This document shows positions 6,995 to 13,241 of a stretch of 16,292 nucleotides of DNA, in pieces (within the stretch, counting starts at the first letter, position 1; every line of letters begins with the position of its first letter). Location: contig JAITAM010000193.1 in NCBI GenBank assembly GCA_031284085.1, positions 1 to 16,292 of the forward strand, written 5' to 3'. A program made the translations under genes and the position numbers. The notes under the pieces were generated by a model. That model had not been told where the DNA came from and made no database searches. It saw only the letters and a program-made list of their open reading frames with translations. The stretch is from Spirochaetaceae bacterium. Lineage in GTDB: Bacteria; Spirochaetota; Spirochaetia; Treponematales; Breznakiellaceae.

Positions 6995-7932
6995 CTCTGG
7001 GTGAACTATTGATAGACTGGACGCCTGCCGGTTTATCGCCTATGGGAATGTGCTTATTCGAGCGAAATCCGGGGGGAGCGCCTGCTAACGTTGCTCTTGC
7101 GCTGGCAAGCCTCGGTATGAAAAGCGCCTTCATAGGCAAGGTGGGAGCGGATATGCACGGTGATTTTCTGCGCACGGTTCTCGCCGGCAAAGGGGTTGAT
7201 GTTACCGCTCTTCTCCGTGATGAAGAGGCGTTTACAACGCTTGCCTTTGTTTCATTAAATGAAAGCGGCGAACGCACCTTTTCTTTTGCGCGCAAGCCGG
7301 GCGCCGATACCCGCATACGGCCTGACGAACTCCCTCTTCATATTCTTAAACAATGCCGAATATTTCATTTCGGCTCACTTTCATTAACAGACGAACCCGC
7401 CCGCAGTGCAACGCTTGAAGCAATTCGTCTTGCAAAGCTATCGGGCGCCGCTATTTCATACGATCCTAACTATCGTGCGCCGCTGTGGAAAAGCCGGTCT
7501 GATGCCATAGAGCAGATGCGTGCGGTTTTGCCTTTTGTTGATTATCTAAAGATCAGTGATGAAGAGACGGGACTTCTTGCCGGAAAAGAAGCGGTACAAG
7601 GAGCGGCGCAGAGCCTTCTTGAGAAGGGAATTAGCGCCGTTGTTGTTACATTAGGCAAGGAAGGCGCTTATGCGGCAATAAGAAGCAAAGGCGCCGTCTA
7701 TTCAACAACGGTTCCTGCTCCTGAGGTGCAGGTAGTTGATACTACCGGTGCTGGGGACGCGTTTTGGAGTGGTTTCTTGTATCGGCTTTTAGAGGCTAAT
7801 CTGTCGTTAACAGAGGAGACGCTGCGCTCCTCTGTAGAATATGCAAATGCTGCTGGTGCATTTTGTGTACAAAGGCGTGGGGCGATTCAGGCTATGCCCA
7901 AGGAACTAGGCTCTGAATACCGTTTACTTTAG
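6979..7932 (+). CDS. PfkB-family carbohydrate kinase, probably fructokinase
   Basis: A 317-aa ribokinase-fold sugar kinase that transfers phosphate from ATP to a sugar in the cytoplasm. The N-terminal signature NPGGAPANVA lies at 30-39, YDPNYR at 161-166, and the anion-hole/catalytic signature DTTGAGDAF at 254-262 with the base Asp260. The pattern GGAPANVA plus YDPNYR is that of fructokinases (EC 2.7.1.4), though 2-keto-3-deoxygluconate and other kinases of the family share much of it. I chose ATG at 6979, inside the end of the epimerase gene, because AGGAAA (6966-6971) lies well placed before it and the family N-terminus (MFDLVALGELLID) starts exactly there. Frames opening upstream at 6856 only read through the epimerase. 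A hairpin terminator follows the stop. Confidence 0.87.
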   Translation: MFDLVALGELLIDWTPAGLSPMGMCLFERNPGGAPANVALALASLGMKSAFIGKVGADMHGDFLRTVLAGKGVDVTALLRDEEAFTTLAFVSLNESGERTFSFARKPGADTRIRPDELPLHILKQCRIFHFGSLSLTDEPARSATLEAIRLAKLSGAAISYDPNYRAPLWKSRSDAIEQMRAVLPFVDYLKISDEETGLLAGKEAVQGAAQSLLEKGISAVVVTLGKEGAYAAIRSKGAVYSTTVPAPEVQVVDTTGAGDAFWSGFLYRLLEANLSLTEETLRSSVEYANAAGAFCVQRRGAIQAMPKELGSEYRLL

Positions 7933-7935
7933 CAG

Positions 7936-7971
7936 CAGCCGCAGGCTGTTTCTCAGCCGTAGGCTGTTTTT
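7936..7971 (+). terminator. Duplicated hairpin terminator after the sugar kinase
   Basis: Two adjacent hairpins follow the kinase stop: CAGCC-GCA-GGCTG (7936-7948) and CAGCC-GTA-GGCTG (7954-7966). The second runs straight into five T's (7967-7971), the pattern of an intrinsic terminator. The stems are near-identical, so the hairpin appears to have been duplicated. Confidence 0.65.
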
Positions 7972-8757
7972 GGGTTGGAGGTCTGACCCCGCCTTAGGAG
8001 GTCTGACCTCCGTCCACGTGTTAGGCTCGCACCCGCCTTCGTCCCACTCAAAACAGGTCAGACCTCTAGTCCACACTATGCGATGGAACGCCTCCACACT
8101 ATGATTTCGGGCTGTCAGATCCTACGGCTTCGGCCTGCCTGACCCCCTTTGGGTTGAAGGTCTGACCCTGCCTTAGGAGGTCTGACCTCGTCCACGTGTT
8201 AAGCTCACACCCGTCCACGTGTTAGGCTCACACCCGTCCACGTGTTAGGCTCACACCCGCCCACGTGTTAGGCTCGCACCCGTCCACGTGTTAAGCTCGC
8301 ACTCGTCCACGTGTTAGGCTCGCACCCGCCCACGTGTTAGGCACACACCCGCCCACGTGTTAGGCTCGCACTCGTCCACGTGTTAGGCTCGCACCCGTCC
8401 ACGTGTTAAGCTCGCACTCGTCCACGTGTTAGTCTCGCACCCGTCCACGTGTTAGGCTCGCACCCGCCTTCGTCCCGCTCAAAACAGGTCAGACCTCTAG
8501 TCCACACTATGCGATGGAAGCTCTCCACATTATGATTTCGGGCTGTCAGATCCTACGGCTTCGGCCTGCCTGACCTCCTGAGTTGGAGGTCTGACCCCTT
8601 CAGGTCTGAGGTCTGACCCCGCCCACATGTTAGGCACACACCCGCCTTCGTCCCGCTCAAAACAGGTCAGACCTCTAGTCCACACTATGCGATGGAAGCT
8701 CTCCACACTATGCGGTGGAACGCCTCCACATGACCCGAAGGGTCAGACCTCTAGCCC
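7972..8757. repeat. Nested tandem macro-repeat, three copies
   Basis: Copy 1 spans 7972-8150, copy 2 8151-8580 and copy 3 8581 to about 8757. Each starts with a GTTGGAGGTCTGACC-like head. Each carries one or more 23-bp CACGTG units, then the block GCCTTCGTCCCGCTCAAAAC, AGGTCAGACCTCTAG and TCCACACTATGCGATGGA. Copies 1 and 2 end in a hairpin, GTCAG...CTGAC enclosing GGC-TTCG-GCC (8114-8143, 8545-8574). Copy 2 is longer than copy 1 by 251 bp, almost exactly eleven extra 23-bp units. Copy 3 diverges near 8712 and ends in TGACCC-GAA-GGGTCA (8731-8745). The near-palindrome AGGTCWGACCT occurs throughout. No gene is supported in this region. Confidence 0.85.
8190..8465. repeat. Twelve-copy 23-bp tandem array with CACGTG palindromes
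   Basis: Exactly twelve 23-bp units without spacers. Each has the core CCACGTGTTAGGCTCGCA, with variants in three or four positions (TTAGG/TTAAG, CTCGC/CTCAC/CACAC, ACCC/ACTC). Every unit keeps the palindrome CACGTG. Single units also sit at 8012-8034 and, with CACATG, at 8621-8643. The period is not a multiple of three and TAG occurs in the unit, so coding is excluded. The flanking TCCACACTATGCGATGGA motif is also spaced by 23 bp (8070/8093, 8501/8524, 8679/8702/8725), so both share a TCCAC-led period. Confidence 0.95.
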
Positions 8758-8762
8758 GGCCT

Positions 8763-8850
8763 CTTGCAGGCAAAAGCCGTACACCTCTCCTGATACAAGA
8801 ACCTTTGAAGCAGCCTGTGGCTGTTGAAACCCGCTGGCGGGCTGGCCTGC
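8763..8850 (-). repeat. Dispersed repeat family A copy with CCCGCTGGCGGG palindrome
   Basis: Reads CAAAAGCCGTACACCTCT, CTGATACAAGAACCTTTGAA and CCCGCTGGCGGGCTGGCCTGC. Its reverse complement aligns closely with the tandem copies at 16186-16292 and with the copy at 12474-12546. CCCGC-TG-GCGGG can form a tight hairpin, as in REP/BIME elements. It separates the nested satellite from the promoter of the PpiC gene. Confidence 0.75.
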
Positions 8851-8853
8851 TTA

Positions 8854-8922
8854 TTGACTTTTTCCTTGTGGAATGTTACGTTACAACATAGTTGAAAACT
8901 ACTATCTTATTATAATTATAAG
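8854..8922 (+). promoter_or_regulatory. Promoter region of the PpiC-type gene
   Basis: TTGACT at 8854-8859 and a 17-bp spacer lead to TACGTT (8877-8882). A second, AT-rich candidate has TTGAAA at 8892-8897 and -10-like TATAAT (8911-8916, spacer 13) or TATAAG (8917-8922, spacer 19). Between them lies the inverted repeat ATGTT-N7-AACAT (8873-8889), a possible operator. Which site is used cannot be decided from sequence. Confidence 0.45.
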
Positions 8923-8979
8923 AAGGATCTTGGGAACGCTCCGTTCCTGTTACCACCGCTCCACGGAGGAGAACGATTC

Positions 8980-10524
8980 ATGACGGTTAAAGAATCAAAA
9001 TCACCGGTTACAAAAGAAGACTCTGTCAAATCAGACTTTGTTAAACGTTTTAAGACTAACCCTTTTGTTTTTATTGGAACAATCATCGTATTGATCATTG
9101 TTATTGCGGCATTTGTACTTGTTCCCGCTTTTGTGCCGGAAGTCGGTTTGGGACAGACTGCTAATCTAAGCTTCGGTAGTTATAATAAGATCCCTATTAC
9201 CTACGTACCGGGTAACTATTTCTCTCAAATACGGGAAACCATAGCTCGCTACTACCAGCAGTCATCAAATGAAAATAGCTTCTTATCCGACTACCAGGTA
9301 TGGCGGCAGGCTTTTAATGAAACGGTTGTTCACACCGGCATACTCGATGAAGTGAAGAGAGCCGGCTATGAAATACCGGATTCTGTTGTCGATCGTGAGG
9401 TTGCTCTGTTACCGCAGTTTCAAGAAAACGGGAGGTTTTCAACAACAAAATACCGAAAGATGAGCAATACAGATCGTATGGCATTATGGCGGCAGGTGCG
9501 GGAGAGTCTCATTGAAGAGGTGTATCGCGAAGACATGAGCGGTTTGCGCGTTGCTTCGCAGGAAGCGTCGTTCCTTAAAGCTATGGCGAGTACGGTGCGC
9601 AGATTCGATATGATCTCTTTTCCCCTTACCAACTACCCTGAAGAAGAAATAGTCGCTTATATCAATAATAATCCTGACCGGTTCCGCTCTATTCATCTAT
9701 CAAAGATTACCATTACTGCCAGCCAGCGTGAGGCGCAGCAGGTGCTTGCTTCAGTGAGAGCCGGCACGGAGACCTTTGAAGATGCCGCTCGGAACCACTC
9801 GACAGATGAGTACGCCGAACAGGGCGGCGATATGGGTTTGAAGATGATCTACGAGCTTGCTAACGAAATCCCGGAAGCGGAACAGTCCGCTCTCTTTTCT
9901 TTGGAGCAGGGTACTTTGAGCAACCTTATAACGCTTGAGTCTAGCTGGGTCTTCTTTCGGATAGAAGAAGCCGCCTATAATGCAGATACCAACGACCCAA
10001 GCACCATAAATAAAATACGCTCTTACCTTTTGACCGATCAGCGCGGACAAGTTGAGGACTATTTCTTGCAGCAGGCGCAAGAATTCGTTAATGCGGCTGC
10101 TGCGGTAACCGAAGAACTTAGTTTGGACGATCTTCTTGCCGAACGAGGGCTTGAGAAAAAGAGTTTCGGTCCCCTGCCGCTTAACTATGGGTCGGTTGAT
10201 CTCTTCACCCCGCTCAGCAGCTTTGAAATAGCGGAATTTACCGAAGCGGCTTATAACGAGAACTTTTGGCAGACGGCTTATATTAAAACAGCGCCCGGTA
10301 CTCTCTCATCACCTATTGTCATTGGCAGTAATGTGGTGGTTTTGTACCCGATTGAAGAAACGATTGAGGCGGACGAAGCGGTTCAGTACATTGAGACCGC
10401 CTATTCCAGCTACTGGATTCCATACGTTACCAATCAAACCATCCAGAACTACTTCTTAACCAACGAAAAGCTTAAAGACGAGTTCTGGAATACTTACGTA
10501 CAAAACTTTATGCCTGCTAATTGA
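8980..10524 (+). CDS. Membrane-anchored PpiC-type peptidyl-prolyl isomerase (SurA/PpiD-like)
   Basis: A 514-aa foldase expected to assist folding of exported proteins outside the cytoplasmic membrane. A cytoplasmic basic N-terminus is followed by one membrane segment at about 29-51 (FVFIGTIIVLIIVIAAFVLV), so it is anchored like PpiD rather than freely periplasmic like SurA. A helical chaperone-like region follows (about 80-230). A parvulin/PpiC domain lies at about 237-333, with IHLSKITI, a charged helix, the FEDAARNHSTDEYAEQGGDMG core and the closing WVFFRIEEA strand. The last 180 residues are helical and unassigned. ATG at 8980 has a strong ribosome site GGAGGAGAA at 8965-8973. It stands alone between a repeat region and a perfect 12-bp hairpin. 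Isomerase activity is inferred and could be lost, as in many chaperone-only members. Confidence 0.82.
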   Translation: MTVKESKSPVTKEDSVKSDFVKRFKTNPFVFIGTIIVLIIVIAAFVLVPAFVPEVGLGQTANLSFGSYNKIPITYVPGNYFSQIRETIARYYQQSSNENSFLSDYQVWRQAFNETVVHTGILDEVKRAGYEIPDSVVDREVALLPQFQENGRFSTTKYRKMSNTDRMALWRQVRESLIEEVYREDMSGLRVASQEASFLKAMASTVRRFDMISFPLTNYPEEEIVAYINNNPDRFRSIHLSKITITASQREAQQVLASVRAGTETFEDAARNHSTDEYAEQGGDMGLKMIYELANEIPEAEQSALFSLEQGTLSNLITLESSWVFFRIEEAAYNADTNDPSTINKIRSYLLTDQRGQVEDYFLQQAQEFVNAAAAVTEELSLDDLLAERGLEKKSFGPLPLNYGSVDLFTPLSSFEIAEFTEAAYNENFWQTAYIKTAPGTLSSPIVIGSNVVVLYPIEETIEADEAVQYIETAYSSYWIPYVTNQTIQNYFLTNEKLKDEFWNTYVQNFMPAN

Positions 10525-10531
10525 TGTATAA

Positions 10532-10558
10532 ATCAAGGCATGACACTCATGCCTTGAT
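10532..10558 (+). terminator. Perfect 12-bp hairpin after the PpiC gene
   Basis: ATCAAGGCATGA (10532-10543), a three-base loop CAC, then TCATGCCTTGAT (10547-10558): a perfect twelve-base-pair stem starting eight bases after the stop. No T-run follows directly; the next is TTTTTT at about 10575-10580. It may be an intrinsic terminator of lower efficiency, or a 3' stabilising hairpin. Confidence 0.5.
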
Positions 10559-10578
10559 CTGCCTTTCATGCTTGTTTT

Positions 10579-12279
10579 TTGTGGTATATTTTGGACAATC
10601 AGCATAACCCTTCCTTTTCTTCCCAATGTCCTATCCTCGTTCAGTGCCGACGCGGTTTTTCTGTTTCTTATCGGAGCAAACACCTTCTTTCAACCGTCGA
10701 TCCGATTAGCGCTGCCGAACGCTTGGCCGTATCGGTTCAGATTCAAGACAAAACGCTCTACCTTTGCCCTTCGCCGCTCTTTGGCTATGGCCTTGAAACC
10801 TTATGCAGCCGGCTGCCGGATAGCTCTGCGCTCCTTTGTGTTGAAATAGATGAGGCTTTGTACCGACTTTCTTTTGAAAGTGAGATCATACACGGCATTG
10901 TAAAGAACAACGACAAAGCCTGCATCATATACACCGCGGATCCGCTTGCTCTGTGCAATGCGGTACATCAACGCTGGGGAAGCCGGCGGTTTCGCCGCAT
11001 TGTTGTTATCAGATTCTCCGCCGGTTATTCTTTGTATGCCGAAGAGTACGAGGAGCTTTTTGAATCTCTCAGAAGGAAGATCACCCTTGAGTGGGGAAAT
11101 GCTATGACCCTCGTTAAGCTGGGCAGGAGGTATATGTACAATGCTCTTAGTAATCTTCCTCTGCTTTGTGCCGCCTCGCAGCTCTCCTCCCTTTCTTTTG
11201 CCGCCAATCCGGTTCTGGTGCTGGGCGCCGGCCCTTCGCTTGATGCAGTGCTGGATAGCGCACGGCTGTTTTTTGGAGAGCGGCTTTGTAATCCGCATGA
11301 GCGTCCTTTTTGTATTGTCGCGGTTGATACGTGCTTGCCGGCTTTGCACGATCGGAATATCCGCCCTGATCTTGTCGTTGCTTTGGAAAGCCAGCATTGG
11401 AATCTGCGTGATTTTGTAGGCGCTCTAGGCTGGCAGACGCCGCTTGCAATGGATCTTTCGGCTTTACCGGCTACGGCTCGTATTCTAGGCGGTCCTGTCT
11501 TCTTGTTTGCGACCGTGTGGACACAGTTGCGGTTCTTTGACCGGCTTCATGCCGCTCACCTTTTACCGGAAACACTTGCCCCGCTTGGCTCTGTGGGGCT
11601 AAGCGCAACGGCTCTGGCCTTGAAGCTCTCGCGAGGGCCGGTGATTTGTGCGGGACTTGATTTTTCTTTTACGCTCGATGCTTACCATGCACGTTCCACC
11701 CCTTCGCATCGTGAAAAGTTGGCGGTACAAACACGGCTAAAAACTATCTTAAATGCGCAGCCGGCATTCCGCTCAGGCGCACGAGCTACACTCTCAAAGG
11801 ACGGCTCTTTTGTGCGTACCGATCCGGTATTAAAAGGCTACCGTGATTTATTTGAACAGGAATTCTCCCATTATCTGCGGCTTTTTGATATAACCGGTTG
11901 CGGCTTGCCGCTTGGATTACGCACTCTCTCCTGCACAGATGCGCTTACGCTTTTAGCAAGCGGTTCTCCTTCCCTCAACGCGCCCGCCCCAGAAAGCGCT
12001 TTTCAGGCAGGCGCGCTCGACCACTTTGTAAAAAGTGAGATGGAACGGCTTGTCCTTCTGCGCGATATGCTCGGCGGCGGCGTCCCTCCCGACAACCTTG
12101 AACGTGTGCTTGACGAGTGCGACTATCTTTTCGCTCATTTTCCCGAATGTGCCGCTACCGAAGGATGCCGCCCTCCGTCAACCGACAAGAGTTTTCTCAA
12201 GCGGGTGCGGGCGGAAATAGAAGGCTTCCTCGCTCTGCTCAAAAAGGTAGGGGCAGAAAATACTGAACACTCGGATTGA
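10579..12279 (+). CDS. DUF115 / MptE-like Rossmann protein (motility accessory factor type)
   Basis: A 566-aa protein of the DUF115 family (6-hydroxymethylpterin pyrophosphokinase MptE-like; related to Maf flagellin-modification factors). The core is clear: VLVLGAGPSLD at about 213-222 (nucleotide-binding loop), VAVDTCLPALHDRNIRPDLV at 247-266, and GSVGLSATALALKL at 337-350 followed by VICAGLDFSF. An N-terminal domain with YRSKHLLSTVDP (31-42) is typical of treponemal members. In bacteria this group is linked to glycosylation of flagellins, but the reaction here is unknown. The N-terminus is uncertain. No ATG or ribosome site exists, only TTG at 10579 or 10591, and an extended -10 element TGGTATATT (10582-10590) overlaps that start. 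It converges with the minus-strand pair. Confidence 0.75.
   Translation: MWYILDNQHNPSFSSQCPILVQCRRGFSVSYRSKHLLSTVDPISAAERLAVSVQIQDKTLYLCPSPLFGYGLETLCSRLPDSSALLCVEIDEALYRLSFESEIIHGIVKNNDKACIIYTADPLALCNAVHQRWGSRRFRRIVVIRFSAGYSLYAEEYEELFESLRRKITLEWGNAMTLVKLGRRYMYNALSNLPLLCAASQLSSLSFAANPVLVLGAGPSLDAVLDSARLFFGERLCNPHERPFCIVAVDTCLPALHDRNIRPDLVVALESQHWNLRDFVGALGWQTPLAMDLSALPATARILGGPVFLFATVWTQLRFFDRLHAAHLLPETLAPLGSVGLSATALALKLSRGPVICAGLDFSFTLDAYHARSTPSHREKLAVQTRLKTILNAQPAFRSGARATLSKDGSFVRTDPVLKGYRDLFEQEFSHYLRLFDITGCGLPLGLRTLSCTDALTLLASGSPSLNAPAPESAFQAGALDHFVKSEMERLVLLRDMLGGGVPPDNLERVLDECDYLFAHFPECAATEGCRPPSTDKSFLKRVRAEIEGFLALLKKVGAENTEHSD
10582..10590 (+). promoter_or_regulatory. Possible extended -10 promoter at the DUF115 start
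   Basis: TGGTATATT fits the TGnTATAAT extended -10 pattern with one mismatch. Transcription would start near 10597, after both TTG start candidates. Either this promoter is not used for the gene, or the gene starts further in, or it is leaderless. No good -35 lies at standard spacing. Confidence 0.25.
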
Positions 12280-12392
12280 CAGCGCCCCTTTCTCTCATGG
12301 ATGCAAATGCGCAGATAGGGCGGGTTTAGGTATTGCACGAAAGCTTTTGGCAAGGCTGTATCAAAGGTCTGATAGAAGCTGATCGTGTCTGA

Positions 12393-12448
12393 CAGCAGCG
12401 CAGGCACAGACCTCGCATGTAGTACAGAGTGCCTGTCTTGGGCTGCTG
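12393..12448. terminator. Long hairpin between convergent genes
   Basis: CAGCAGC (12393-12399) pairs with GCTGCTG (12442-12448), and CAGGCAC (12401-12407) pairs with GTGCCTG (12429-12435). This makes a two-part stem with an asymmetric bulge and a loop of about 21 nt. It lies between the ends of the DUF115 gene and the RluA-like gene, where a bidirectional transcription barrier would be expected. There is no T-run, so it may instead be a repeat element. Confidence 0.4.
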
Positions 12449-12467
12449 CTTGCAGGCGCGGAACTCC

Positions 12468-13196
12468 CTACGAGCCACAAAAAGCCGTGCCTTGTTCCTG
12501 ATACAACGCCGTAACGTTGAAACAGCCTGCTGCCGCTGGCCTGCCGGAAAACGGGTCAAAAAAAGACAAGCCCTCGGCACAAAGCTCCAAAGTCCCGCCT
12601 AAATCCTCCCCTCCATACAGACTGTCGTTTAAGATTGGATACCCAAGCCATGAAAGATGGCAGCGCACTTGATGGCGGAAACCTCGACACAGTTCTATGG
12701 TCCATTGAAATACCGTGCCGCAATCAAGGCGCTCTATAATGGCCGTAGAGTATACATTAGCATTAGCCGCCAAAGGCCGTACTATGCGCCGCCCTTGACC
12801 GTAGGCTCTAAAACCGCTTTTAAGCGTAAACGGGGGAGAAGCAGCCGCAGGACGCGGAGGAAAACCGGCTAAAAGCGCCTCTTCTGTCTTTGCACTTAAT
12901 GCTCGGTACTGTTTACGGAACATGCCGGCCTTTTGTTGTGCAGACAGTGCGTCAAAAGCTCGCTGATTGCGTGCGCAGAGGATTAAACCCCTCGTTTCAT
13001 AATCAAGGCGGTGCAGTATGCCTCCTTCCCAAGGGTTTTTGCCCTGTACCGACATGACTTCCGGAAACCGATCGGCACACCAAGACAGCAAAGTCTGCTC
13101 GCCGCTCTGTCTCAGCGGCACAGAATGAAGCAGCGGAGGCTTATACAAAACAAGGTAGGCGGCGGTTTCAACAAGAACAAAAGGTTTGTCTTCCAT
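12468..13196 (-). CDS. RluA-family pseudouridine synthase with repeat-encoded C-terminus
   Basis: Isomerises uridine to pseudouridine in rRNA or tRNA. The catalytic motif is GGILHRLDYETRGL, with Asp in HRLD. A second family block is RGFRHQVRCHLSWLGYPI, followed by NDSLYGG. There is no S4 domain. From ATG at 13196 the protein is 242 aa (MEDKPFVLVE...YKPPLLHSVPL); GTG at 13226 would add ten residues. Neither start has a good ribosome site. The last 24 residues (GRPAAAGCFNVTALYQEQGT and after) are encoded by a copy of the dispersed repeat at 12474-12546, so the native C-terminus seems to have been replaced or extended. It begins about 45 bp after uvrA and is probably co-transcribed with it. The substrate RNA is unknown. 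Confidence 0.8.
   Translation of the reverse strand: MEDKPFVLVETAAYLVLYKPPLLHSVPLRQSGEQTLLSWCADRFPEVMSVQGKNPWEGGILHRLDYETRGLILCARNQRAFDALSAQQKAGMFRKQYRALSAKTEEALLAGFPPRPAAASPPFTLKSGFRAYGQGRRIVRPLAANANVYSTAIIERLDCGTVFQWTIELCRGFRHQVRCHLSWLGYPILNDSLYGGEDLGGTLELCAEGLSFFDPFSGRPAAAGCFNVTALYQEQGTAFCGS
12474..12546 (-). repeat. Dispersed repeat family A copy inside a coding region
   Basis: Shares AAAAAGCCGTGCCT, CCTGATACAACG and GTTGAAACAGCCTG with the copies at 8763-8850 and (reverse complement) 16186-16292. It lies over the 3' end of the RluA-like gene and supplies its last codons up to just before the stop. Confidence 0.7.
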
Positions 13197-13241
13197 AACA
13201 AAGGATGCCACGCTCAGAACAATCACGCACGTCTTTGGCCG

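Noticed and set aside
6750..7316. 188-codon minus-strand ORF opposite the epimerase and kinase
   Set aside because: It is antisense to two genes with clear catalytic motifs and resembles no family.
8190..8465. CRISPR array
   Set aside because: The 23-bp units follow each other directly with no unique spacers, and no cas gene is nearby.
8627..8827. 66-codon ORF in the satellite
   Set aside because: It is made wholly of repeat units and has no ribosome site.
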